Source: Promethearchaeota archaeon
GTDB taxonomy: Archaea; Asgardarchaeota; Lokiarchaeia; Sigynarchaeales; SOKP01
Assembly: GCA_004524425.1 (NCBI GenBank)
Contig: SDNN01000012.1
Location: forward strand, 1-31,165
Direction: 5' to 3'
DNA: 31,165 nt
The notes under the pieces were generated by a model. That model was not told where the DNA came from. It worked only from the letters and a program-made list of their open reading frames with translations, and did not search any database. Below, in pieces: positions 22,557-30,288 of this stretch; position 1 is the first letter of the stretch, and each line of letters opens with the position of its first letter. The translations under genes and the position numbers were made by a program.

Positions 22557-23234
22557 TTATTTGACTATTTTATCTCTAATATCAGCACATCTGATTCGCC
22601 TGCATCCTGGGGTCATGAGTCCCGTTTTGTAGATCGAATCCAGGAAGTTCACTATTATGTGAGAAGTCGCCCCAAAAATCACGTATTTTTTACCATTTGG
22701 GGATTTGTATTTAAATTTTCCGACTCCAATTAATTCATTTTGAATATAATAGGTTCTTTCACGAAAATTTTTCTTATTTGCAAAAAAAGAAACGGGAACT
22801 TTCACAATCTCTCTCACTTCCTTTTCTTGTCTAACCAATCTTTCATTTTGGTCAATGTATGCGACGAAAGGGGTGATTATGAATCCTTTTGGTGTAAGAT
22901 GATCATCCAGACATCCTAATAGTCGAATATGTGATCTTGGAATGCCTAATTCTTCTTCAGTTTCTCTAAGCGCTGTATCTATATAGGTTTTATCTAAATC
23001 TTGGTCAAATTTGCCACCGGGAAAAGACATTTCACCAGAATGTTTATCGTTTAATTGTTTTGTTCTCCGTATCAAAACCAAATCATAAGGTTTGGTCTTA
23101 TATGGCATTATTAGAAACGTTATTGCAGAATTTACGAAGTTATCCTCGCGCATGGATATTCTTTTAGGTGAATCGTAAGCCTTTAATCCTTTTCTTATTT
23201 TTTCCACGTCAAAAATGAGTTCTAAGAGATCCAC
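22557..23234 (-). CDS. Nudix hydrolase, CoA pyrophosphatase type, copy 1
   Basis: A 225-residue Nudix protein. Residues 52-76 carry the CoA-pyrophosphatase motif: LVLIRRTKQLNDKHSGEMSF followed by PGGK. The Nudix box follows as DTALRETEEELGI (about 86-98). These enzymes split CoA, acyl-CoA or oxidised CoA into 3',5'-ADP and 4'-phosphopantetheine; some NUDT7/8 relatives have other substrates. GTG start at 23234 with GAGG upstream. It is 25 bases downstream of a clearly related copy, so the pair is a tandem duplication in one operon. The residues after about 160 (YVIFGATSHIIVNFLD) match copy 2 closely. Confidence 0.88.
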   Translation of the reverse strand: MDLLELIFDVEKIRKGLKAYDSPKRISMREDNFVNSAITFLIMPYKTKPYDLVLIRRTKQLNDKHSGEMSFPGGKFDQDLDKTYIDTALRETEEELGIPRSHIRLLGCLDDHLTPKGFIITPFVAYIDQNERLVRQEKEVREIVKVPVSFFANKKNFRERTYYIQNELIGVGKFKYKSPNGKKYVIFGATSHIIVNFLDSIYKTGLMTPGCRRIRCADIRDKIVK

Positions 23235-23259
23235 TTTTCTAAAACCTCATTAATACTCC

Positions 23260-23973
23260 TTAAAATTTGCTAGTTATCTCTCTCTTATATTTAATATAGT
23301 CTTTTAATTGTCTTATTCTTTCTAAATTAAAGCGCTTTATTCCATGACGTGATAAATGGTACCCATACACCTGTTGAAAGAATGATGCAATCATGTATGC
23401 AGTTGCACCCCAAACGGTATATTTCTTACCATTTTTCGGATTATAATAATTAAAATAAAATATCGGAAATTTATCATCCTCGACTAAGATGATTTGTTCC
23501 TTGAAATTTTTTCTCTCTAAAAAGAAAGTAATTGGTATTTTTAAAATCTCCTGTACTTCTCTCTCTTCTTTTACTAGTTTTTGATTCTTATCAATAACTG
23601 CTACGAAAGGCGTGATGGTATATTTAGTTAATGTTACCATGTCATGTAAGCATCCTAATATTTTAATTTTATCTCGAGGTACACCAATTTCCTCTTCAGC
23701 CTCTCTTAGAGCGGTATCTTGTAAGGTCTGATCATTAACTGGATCAAATTTTCCTCCAGGAAAACTCATTTCTCCTCGGTGTTTCAAGCCGCGATCCGTT
23801 CTATGAATAATAATGAGCTCATAAGGTATGTTTTTTTCATGAGGGACGATAGAAAAAAGTATGGCTGAAGGGGTAAAAAATTCATCCTTTAAAGAAATTC
23901 TTTTCGGGGAATCAAAAGGAAATAATTTTTGTTTAATTAGATTTTCGTTGAACGTGAAATTTAAGTTATCCAT
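23260..23973 (-). CDS. Nudix hydrolase, CoA pyrophosphatase type, copy 2
   Basis: A 237-residue Nudix protein related to the gene at 22557 throughout: FDSPKRIS..., IIIHRTDRGLKHRGEMSF followed by PGGK (CoA motif), the Nudix box DTALREAEEEIGVPRDKIKILG, and KKYTVWGATAYMIASFF. The frame is open 14 codons further upstream to 24015, but aligning it with copy 1 (both have exactly 24 residues before the shared SPKRIS region) points to the ATG at 23973. Role as for copy 1: housecleaning of CoA or related nucleoside diphosphate derivatives. Divergent from the small gene at 24058, with a short intergenic region. Confidence 0.88.
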   Translation of the reverse strand: MDNLNFTFNENLIKQKLFPFDSPKRISLKDEFFTPSAILFSIVPHEKNIPYELIIIHRTDRGLKHRGEMSFPGGKFDPVNDQTLQDTALREAEEEIGVPRDKIKILGCLHDMVTLTKYTITPFVAVIDKNQKLVKEEREVQEILKIPITFFLERKNFKEQIILVEDDKFPIFYFNYYNPKNGKKYTVWGATAYMIASFFQQVYGYHLSRHGIKRFNLERIRQLKDYIKYKREITSKF

Positions 23974-24057
23974 TAGTTTAGCAAAAATTTTAAGAGATAG
24001 ACTATTTAACATCATAAATATTCTATTTGTAATAAAACTTTTACTTAATCGATAATA

Positions 24058-24357
24058 ATGAAATTACCTAAAGAACTAAGAGAAAAAACAGAGCTTAAGG
24101 GAGCAGAGAGTAAAAATAAAAAATGCTCAGTAAAAGAGTGTTCTGAACAAGCAATTCGTTCACTTAATGAAAAAAAATGGGGAAAATACGTTGAAAAAGC
24201 AGATCTTAAGATAATTGAAAGCAAAAATCGTAAGATTTATCTCTGCAAAGCTCATTATAAAGAAGTCAAGAAAGTGAGAAAATCAGAAGAGAAATTATAC
24301 ACGAAGAAAGGCTTTTTAGATGATTCTTATGGTTCTAAAAAGGGTAGATGGGACTAA
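24058..24357 (+). CDS. Small basic zinc-finger-like protein (99 aa)
   Basis: A 99-residue lysine-rich protein. Potential metal ligands are CSVKEC (residues 23-28) and, after a 35-residue spacer, YLCKAHYKEV (C61, H64), giving a C-x4-C...C-x2-H pattern that could form a treble-clef-like finger. The sequence is otherwise charged, with a C-terminal YGSKKGRWD end. I do not recognise the family. The ATG lies only 84 bases from the start of the divergent Nudix copy 2, with no clear binding site, so the message may be leaderless. It is convergent with the small membrane-protein gene at 24401. Confidence 0.65.
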   Translation: MKLPKELREKTELKGAESKNKKCSVKECSEQAIRSLNEKKWGKYVEKADLKIIESKNRKIYLCKAHYKEVKKVRKSEEKLYTKKGFLDDSYGSKKGRWD

Positions 24358-24400
24358 TAATTTCATAAACTAACAATAAAGAAGATTTTTTAATAGAAAA

Positions 24401-24526
24401 TCAATCTATTTGTGCCATTTCTTCATAAAAGGGTTCAAAGAGAAAAACATGTCCCGCAATTATTCCTAGCGTTAAAAATGAAAGAGCAATAAGGAATATC
24501 ATTATAGCAATTACATTCTTTCTCAT
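24401..24526 (-). CDS. Small single-pass membrane protein (41 aa)
   Basis: A 41-residue frame on the minus strand: two basic residues, then one hydrophobic helix (residues 5-25, VIAIMIFLIALSFLTLGIIA), then a short acidic outer tail with EPFYEEMAQID. AAAAGTGATTAAG just before the ATG matches the GTGAT binding sites used elsewhere in this window. It ends in TGA; there is no sign of read-through. It sits 53 bases downstream of the zinc-ribbon coiled-coil gene on the same strand and may share its transcript. Positive-inside rule gives the N-terminus in the cytosol. Function unknown. Confidence 0.6.
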   Translation of the reverse strand: MRKNVIAIMIFLIALSFLTLGIIAGHVFLFEPFYEEMAQID

Positions 24527-24579
24527 CTTAATCACTTTTTAAAATAATAGAATGTAAATAAAATTATCCCTTAATTTTT

Positions 24580-25437
24580 CTATTTTATTAGATCTTCAAG
24601 AGTTTGAATCTTATTATCAAGCTTTTTAATTTTAATCTCAAATTCTTCATCTTTATCTTTAAAATCAGTTTCTGTTATCTCTTTTGCAGAAAAGCGAGCC
24701 TTGTTAAATTTTCTCTCCGTATTTAGCTCTGTCTTTTCTTCTATTAATTCATCAATCCATAATTGAATGCCAGCTATTAATTCTGCTTTTTCTTCAATGA
24801 AATTCTCGAGCTGATTCTTATATTTTGCCTTTAATTTTTTGACCACTTCTTTATCCTTAATCTTCTTGAGCTTATGCTCTCTCATGAGATTTTTTAAGTG
24901 TGATCGTTTAGTCTCTATATCATATTCTAGTTTTTCAATAACAAATTTATCGGTGAGTTTCTCTTTGACCTTTTTTTCCTCTTCCTTTAGCTCTTCCATT
25001 ACAGTTTTAACAGCTTTTAATTGAACGTTAATCTTCTCACCAAATTCAAAATCCGTTTCATATCTGTCCGATTTTAAGTTTGTTTCTAGATCCTTTAATT
25101 TTTCATCCAAAGACAACTTTTTTAAACGAATATCATTAAGTTCGAGGTAATATTCTATTTGTTGCTTTACTTCGTCAGGAAGAGGCTTAATTTCCTCTTC
25201 TTTTAGATCATCCTCTTGCTTTTCTTTTTTTTCCTCCACTTCTTCCTCTGCCATTTCTTCTTCCTTTCTTTCCTGCTCTTTTGTCTTTTTTTCTTCCATC
25301 TCTGGTTTTTTAGTAACTTTTTCTTTCTCTTTCTTTTCAACTCTCGGGAGAGATGAGATAAGAGGCTTACCACAACTTATACAAAATTTGTCATCTTCCC
25401 TGACTGGTTTACCACAATATACGCAAAATTTAGCCAT
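24580..25437 (-). CDS. Zinc-ribbon protein with long coiled coil (285 aa)
   Basis: The N-terminus is a zinc ribbon, FCVYCGKPVREDDKFCISCG (residues 4-23; two CxxC pairs). It is followed by a very charged Lys/Glu linker (about 30-85, runs of EEKKTKEQERKEEEMAEEE) and then a long coiled coil from about 95 to the end, with regular heptads (KLKDLETNLKSDRYETDFEFG; KFNKARFSAKEITE). The F-N-x-x-R-F-S...T-x-x-D-F region looks like a helical hairpin turn. No membrane segment. Such ribbon-coiled-coil proteins are common in Asgard archaea and remain uncharacterised. It is transcribed away from the SelB gene, and the shared 178-base AT-rich region must hold both promoters. Confidence 0.75.
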   Translation of the reverse strand: MAKFCVYCGKPVREDDKFCISCGKPLISSLPRVEKKEKEKVTKKPEMEEKKTKEQERKEEEMAEEEVEEKKEKQEDDLKEEEIKPLPDEVKQQIEYYLELNDIRLKKLSLDEKLKDLETNLKSDRYETDFEFGEKINVQLKAVKTVMEELKEEEKKVKEKLTDKFVIEKLEYDIETKRSHLKNLMREHKLKKIKDKEVVKKLKAKYKNQLENFIEEKAELIAGIQLWIDELIEEKTELNTERKFNKARFSAKEITETDFKDKDEEFEIKIKKLDNKIQTLEDLIK

Positions 25438-25615
25438 GTGAAATTCACATTCTTTTAATTTGAAATAATGTTTTCTTTATAATAAGAATTTTAATGTAGT
25501 TAATTAAATTTATTGTAGTACGATTTTTGATATAAATTATCCTGTCAAAATTTATAATTTTTTAACCATATTTTAAAACAAGTGTTAAATTTAACCATTT
25601 TTTGGATTTTGAACC

Positions 25616-27019
25616 ATGGATGTCAAGGAGAAAGTACCCATACACATCGGACTCTTTGGGCATATCGATTCCGGTAAAACAGCCATAGCAGAAGTTTTAT
25701 CTGAGATTATTTCAACAGCTGGGATTGATGCTCATCCCCAGAGTAAAGAAAGGGGAATTACCATAGATTTAGGATTTTCGAGCTTTGTTCTTGATCAATT
25801 TCTAATTACTTTAGTGGATGGTCCAGGTCATGCAGATTTAATCAAGATTAGTGCCTCCTCTGTGGAAATTATTGATTGTGCCATTTTAGTGATTGATGTA
25901 AATAAAGGTCCGCAGGTTCAAACAGGGGAACATTTGATCATGATTGAATCATTAAACATAAAAGATGTGATCGTGGTCCTCAATAAAATCGATCTCTTTA
26001 AAGGGAATATTGAAAAGGAGATTGGAAAAATGAGAGAATTCTTTGCAACTACAAGTTTCGGTTCAAAAGTTCCGATGCATACTGTTTCAGCAAGGGACAG
26101 AAGCGGTTTTGAAGAACTGCGCCATATCATATTAAAAACGATTAAAAGTATAGAAATTAAAAGAGATTTAGAAGGTGATCTGATAATTCCGATTGACCAT
26201 CACTTTACCATTAAAGGGATGGGCCCCATAGTGACTGGCACGATATTAAGTGGAAGATTAAGCATAAATCAGCAAATAAATGTTTTGCCTGTTAATACGG
26301 TTGGAAGGGTGAAAAATATCCAAATTTTTCATCAAAATGTTGAATCAGCGAAAGCAGGAGATAGAGTTGGAATAAACATCAAAAACTTAGATATTAAAAA
26401 AATCTATCGAGGATGCATTGCTACAGGCAATCCGAATGCGTTTGAGATTAGTGATATCCTTGAAGTGAGGATCAATAAAAACGAATTGTTTAGACCCGAT
26501 ACTCATTTTGGATCTCAAATTCATATAACTATCGGAATGTTTACCACTTCAGGAAAAATATATCCATATGAGGAAATAGACAATAAAAAAATCCAGAGAG
26601 ATATTACCAGAGAAAATAATGAATTTAATGCATTTTTGTGGTTAAATGAAAAAGTATTAATTCATCAAGAAAGATCTACCATGCTATTAAGTAGGTTAGA
26701 TTTACCACCAACAACCCTTAGAATTTTAGGATCAGCAAAATTACTAAGAATTCATGAAAAAGCACCATTTCTTTATAGATATAAATTTAAGAGGGGTCGA
26801 ATACAAAAGGACTTGGTCTGCACGGGGCTCGCTCAATCTTCCATAGGAGCAAAAAAAATTATTGGAAGACAATTAGAATCTCCTTTTACAAAAATAGTAG
26901 ATACTTTTGGTACGAAAGGGGCGGTCATTGTTGGAGTTGAGAATCCAAACGTCAAAGTTGATAAAGGGGATCCCGTTATTCTCAAGGAATTGAGAAGTTT
27001 CCGTCTAAAAAAGATTTAA
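25616..27019 (+). CDS. selB: Selenocysteine-specific elongation factor SelB (EFSec)
   Basis: A 467-residue translation GTPase. G1 is GHIDSGKT (15-22). The switch region PQSKERGITIDLGFSSF (about 41-57) matches the archaeal/eukaryal EFSec form rather than EF-Tu. G3 is DGPGHAD (68-74), and G4 is NKID (123-126). Domain II starts near 184 (DHHFTIKGMGPIVTGTILSG), domain III and a short domain IV follow, with KKIIGRQLESPFTKIVDTFGTKGAV near the C-terminus. Length equals archaeal SelB (about 470), and the bacterial winged-helix SECIS-binding extension is absent. It delivers Sec-tRNA to ribosomes at UGA. It lies near tRNA-Sec and SepSecS. No clear binding site before the ATG. Confidence 0.95.
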   Translation: MDVKEKVPIHIGLFGHIDSGKTAIAEVLSEIISTAGIDAHPQSKERGITIDLGFSSFVLDQFLITLVDGPGHADLIKISASSVEIIDCAILVIDVNKGPQVQTGEHLIMIESLNIKDVIVVLNKIDLFKGNIEKEIGKMREFFATTSFGSKVPMHTVSARDRSGFEELRHIILKTIKSIEIKRDLEGDLIIPIDHHFTIKGMGPIVTGTILSGRLSINQQINVLPVNTVGRVKNIQIFHQNVESAKAGDRVGINIKNLDIKKIYRGCIATGNPNAFEISDILEVRINKNELFRPDTHFGSQIHITIGMFTTSGKIYPYEEIDNKKIQRDITRENNEFNAFLWLNEKVLIHQERSTMLLSRLDLPPTTLRILGSAKLLRIHEKAPFLYRYKFKRGRIQKDLVCTGLAQSSIGAKKIIGRQLESPFTKIVDTFGTKGAVIVGVENPNVKVDKGDPVILKELRSFRLKKI

Positions 27020-27084
27020 ATTCTAATTCACTTATAATTATTATAACTATACTCTAAAAAACACATAATAGCAATTGAGCCTTA

Positions 27085-27489
27085 ATGACTATTGATATAG
27101 AGCAAGAAATCCTTGATGATTTGATGCGTGCCTTGGAAACTCTTGAAAGCAGCACGGATTTGGAAGGAACAGCAGTGGTGTCAAAAACAGGGTTGAGAAT
27201 CGCCAGTTCGGAAACAGCTAATGTCTTTGCTGATATATACAGCGCAAGTCCCGCAACCTTAATATCTTTAGGACAAAAAATAAGTCAAGGCTTAAACCAA
27301 GGTGAGCTGCAAGAAATTGTAATTCGGGGTACAAAAGGCTATACCATTATAATGGTCGGAGGATCTGATAATAATTACATGCTCTTTACAAGCTGCAAGA
27401 AAGCTTATAAATTAGGTTACTACACCCATAAAATCAGAAAAGCCTTCAGGATAATGGAACCGCTTTTAAAACAAATTCCTACTGAATAA
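27085..27489 (+). CDS. Roadblock/LC7 domain protein
   Basis: A 134-residue single-domain protein with the Roadblock/LC7 pattern: helix (DIEQEILDDLMRALETLESS), strand (GTAVVSKTGLRIASS), helix with ATLISLGQKISQGLN, strands (LQEIVIRGTKGYTIIMVGG; NYMLFTSCKK) and a final long helix (YYTHKIRKAFRIMEPLLKQI). These proteins dimerise and bind or regulate Ras-like small GTPases; Asgard genomes carry many of them alongside abundant small GTPases. Here no GTPase gene adjoins. It follows SelB by 65 bases on the same strand, so co-transcription is possible. The ATG at 27085 has no strong binding site. Confidence 0.88.
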   Translation: MTIDIEQEILDDLMRALETLESSTDLEGTAVVSKTGLRIASSETANVFADIYSASPATLISLGQKISQGLNQGELQEIVIRGTKGYTIIMVGGSDNNYMLFTSCKKAYKLGYYTHKIRKAFRIMEPLLKQIPTE

Positions 27490-27509
27490 AAAAGAAAAAA
27501 ATAAACAAA

Positions 27510-29360
27510 TTATGGAGGAGAATAATCGTCTCCATAAATCCAATTAATAATATCCCCGTCTTCAACTTCATATTTTGAACAGCTATAGCCAATTTTTTCA
27601 CCATTTACTCCATAAAACCAATTTTTTTCTCCATTTTCATATCCATCAATAGAAGTAACTAATACACCATTCTCTCCATAATCCTCATATTCCACATCAC
27701 AATAATCCCTTAATAAATCAAACACAGTGTCATCCTCATCAGTGGAAATATCATCCCATAGTTTAACTGTACTATCACCAAAATCTACAATCAGGGTAAT
27801 ATCGTCAACTTCACCCTCTTTCTTTTCTTTTATAATCTCCGGGATAGGCATTAATCCATAACTATAGGTAATCAGGCTTGTAAAACATGCTATTCCAACA
27901 ATACCAATTAAAATAAATTTTGGTTCTACATTTTTAACTTTAGAAGCATATAGAGATAATGCTGTTGTAAACAAAACAACTCCGCTGACTATACTGATGA
28001 ATAATATTAAAGTTTCCTCCGAGAGAGTTGATTCTCTAGTTAATTTATCGTCCTCGTCATCATCACTAAAAAATGGATTAGAGAGTCCTACAGAATATTG
28101 TCCTGGTGTGATACCCTCTATAGTTATTTCAAGAATATCTTCAGAAGATTCAGTATATACCCACAACAAAAGGCCTGTACGTATATCATAAATTAAGGAA
28201 GTAAATTGATCGCCATCTATTTGATCATAAGTAATTTTAATTGTTAATTTGGTTTCTTTAATGGTTACAATACCGTTAGTAGATCCTAATGCTTCCGTAA
28301 TCGCCAGATCTTTTAATAATGTTAAATTCTCCGTGGATATTAAAAATCCCGAATAAAATTTATTATAACCAATTACTAATGCATCACCGGCTTCCGTATT
28401 TGAGATATTATAAAAAGTTTCATTATTTACAAAAGTAATATTAATGAAAGGAATCGGTGCTGAAAAACATGAATCATCAGTTGGTTCTTTATCATAAAAT
28501 CCAGTAAAATTGACTAAGATATGATTACCATAACTTGAATTAAAATATCCTCTTTCACCCATGAATGAATTCCATAATTTAGGTCCTATAAATTGATTTA
28601 CAGTGTAATTGTATTCCAAATCGTAATTAAATGTGAAATTAAGGGATTGAATTTCCATTTTAAAACCATAAGAGTATGTTTCCGCCCAGACAAGGAGTCC
28701 TGTCCATCTATCATAAATTAAGTAAGTCATTATATTCTGACTGTCTTCTTCAAAGCTGATATAGAGAAAGTTGAATGATTCTTCCACCATGACTTCGCCA
28801 TTAGCAGAACCAGTAGCTTGTCCTAGGGCCATTTCTTTAAGATTCGTTAAGTTACTTATTGGAATGAGAAATCCAGATTGAAATCCATTATATCCTAAGG
28901 TTAACACTCCTGCGACTTCGCTATTTGAAATATTATTTGCCTCAAAATTCGCTGGTGGTCCACTTTTATTGTAAATTTCGATATCATAGTAAGGCATATT
29001 AGTCTCAGGAAATTCATCACCCCAATCATTCGGATCTCGATCATAAAAACCAGTGAAATTGATATTTATCTTTCCTCCAGGATCGCTTTTGAACATCCCT
29101 CTAAATCCAGCAAAGTACCACCACCAAGCTTCATTATCTCCAAATTGAGTGACATTATAGACATATTCTCCATTTAAATCTAAATGCTGATAATACTCTA
29201 AAGGCACTTCATTAGTACTTTCATAAGGATTATCTCGCTCTATAATTTCTATTTGATTTTTAGAAATAAGGTCTGTTGTTTTATTTATAGATAAAAGACA
29301 TAAACCTCCACATATGATTAATACGGGAATCATATAGAGATATATTGTTTTTTTATTCAT
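27510..29360 (-). CDS. Membrane-anchored surface protein with duplicated domain and C-terminal DUF4430
   Basis: A 616-residue protein. An N-terminal hydrophobic helix (about 7-25) exports it. Two tandem repeats of about 170 residues follow (roughly 57-245 and 247-420), sharing NFTGFYD, GYNxFxSGFLI, AxGSxNGxV and LIYDxxTGLLxW. Two membrane helices come next (about 448-472 and 482-505), then a C-terminal DUF4430 domain (about 515-616; FGDSTVKLW, ENGEKNWFYGVNG, VEDGDIINWIYG), related to the cobalamin-binding beta domain of intrinsic factor. Topology puts both repeats and DUF4430 outside. Many N-x-S/T sites fit a glycosylated surface protein. It is divergent from an ECF transporter S-component gene, suggesting a ligand receptor for uptake. 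The repeat ligand is unknown. Confidence 0.8.
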   Translation of the reverse strand: MNKKTIYLYMIPVLIICGGLCLLSINKTTDLISKNQIEIIERDNPYESTNEVPLEYYQHLDLNGEYVYNVTQFGDNEAWWWYFAGFRGMFKSDPGGKININFTGFYDRDPNDWGDEFPETNMPYYDIEIYNKSGPPANFEANNISNSEVAGVLTLGYNGFQSGFLIPISNLTNLKEMALGQATGSANGEVMVEESFNFLYISFEEDSQNIMTYLIYDRWTGLLVWAETYSYGFKMEIQSLNFTFNYDLEYNYTVNQFIGPKLWNSFMGERGYFNSSYGNHILVNFTGFYDKEPTDDSCFSAPIPFINITFVNNETFYNISNTEAGDALVIGYNKFYSGFLISTENLTLLKDLAITEALGSTNGIVTIKETKLTIKITYDQIDGDQFTSLIYDIRTGLLLWVYTESSEDILEITIEGITPGQYSVGLSNPFFSDDDEDDKLTRESTLSEETLILFISIVSGVVLFTTALSLYASKVKNVEPKFILIGIVGIACFTSLITYSYGLMPIPEIIKEKKEGEVDDITLIVDFGDSTVKLWDDISTDEDDTVFDLLRDYCDVEYEDYGENGVLVTSIDGYENGEKNWFYGVNGEKIGYSCSKYEVEDGDIINWIYGDDYSPP

Positions 29361-29487
29361 GATTTTCCAATTTATTGTTAATTAAAAAATTTAACTAGAA
29401 AATTAGGATAAATTTCCTAAATTAAATAGGAAAGTTGCCCTAAAAATTTAAATTTTATCCCATATTATTTTAATCCTTAAACATAAA

Positions 29488-30138
29488 ATGGATTTTAAAA
29501 TGACAGTTTATGTCGATACTGAGCTCGAAAAATCAAATGGCATTCCTTGGCTTGAGAGATCTTCATTTAGAATTGCCCTTTTAAGTACATTTATAGCATT
29601 ATCAGTAGTTTTAGGCTTCGTTTTAGCAGCTATTCCTAACATTGAATTATTTACTTTGATGATTTTTTTATCTGGCTTTATATTAGGCAAAAGAGATGGA
29701 GCTATCATAGGATTAATGAGTTCGTTCATATTTGTCTTTCTAAATCCCTACGGCGTCTCACCATTACCTTTATTTGCTTATCAAATTGCGCATTATTCTC
29801 TTGTAGGCATAATAGGAGGTGCGGTTCATAATTATTTGAAAAAGAAAGATTATTTCAAGCCAGAGGATGACTTATATGTGTTTCCCATTATCTTGATTTT
29901 TGCTATCATTGGAGGTTTAATTACTATTATCTATGATATTCTTTCTACCTTAATAGGTGCCTTAACTATTTTTGGAACAATCGAAACTTTTTGGCCAACT
30001 TACATACTTGGATTGCCATTCACGATTGTTCATACTATTGGGAATATTTTAGGATTTATTTTTATTTTACCAGGTTTAATTCAAGTTATCTATAAATTAC
30101 TAGACCTCTCTGAAGATAAGATAGATAAAAAAGGATAA
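29488..30138 (+). CDS. ECF transporter substrate-binding S component
   Basis: A 216-residue integral membrane protein with about six helices (around 28-48, 51-70, 75-95, 100-118, 130-155 and 165-205), short loops and a basic C-terminus. The FRIALLSTFIALSVVLGFVL opening and the LMIFLSGFILGKRDGAIIGLMSS segment are typical of ECF-family S components (vitamin receptors that dock on an EcfT-EcfA module). The EcfT and ATPase genes are not in this window. Its divergent neighbour with DUF4430 makes cobalamin, or a corrinoid, the likeliest substrate; this is an inference from known gene pairs in bacteria. A terminator-like palindrome follows. MDFKMTV has a second possible ATG. Confidence 0.8.
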   Translation: MDFKMTVYVDTELEKSNGIPWLERSSFRIALLSTFIALSVVLGFVLAAIPNIELFTLMIFLSGFILGKRDGAIIGLMSSFIFVFLNPYGVSPLPLFAYQIAHYSLVGIIGGAVHNYLKKKDYFKPEDDLYVFPIILIFAIIGGLITIIYDILSTLIGALTIFGTIETFWPTYILGLPFTIVHTIGNILGFIFILPGLIQVIYKLLDLSEDKIDKKG

Positions 30139-30221
30139 AGATATGACCAAAATATAAAATTTTGATTGTTCTTAACAATAAACATTATGTTTTTAGGCAA
30201 ATTTTAAAATTTAATGTATAG

Positions 30222-30244
30222 ATCTTAAATTTAAGATTTTTTTT
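30222..30244 (+). terminator. AT palindrome with T run after the ECF S-component gene
   Basis: ATCTTAAATTTAAGAT (30222-30237) is a perfect 16-base palindrome, and its final T begins a run of eight T (30237-30244). It lies 84 bases after the stop codon and 45 bases before the next gene, which fits a transcription terminator. Confidence 0.55.
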
Positions 30245-30288
30245 ATTAAGATCATAACTTATTCGAGGAGCTAATTAGGGGATTATTG

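Noticed and set aside
24401..24403. TGA stops (421-423 FAH, 4876-4878 L12, 24401-24403 microprotein) as possible selenocysteine codons
   Set aside because: The downstream frames show no conserved extension, redox motif or SECIS-like hairpin.
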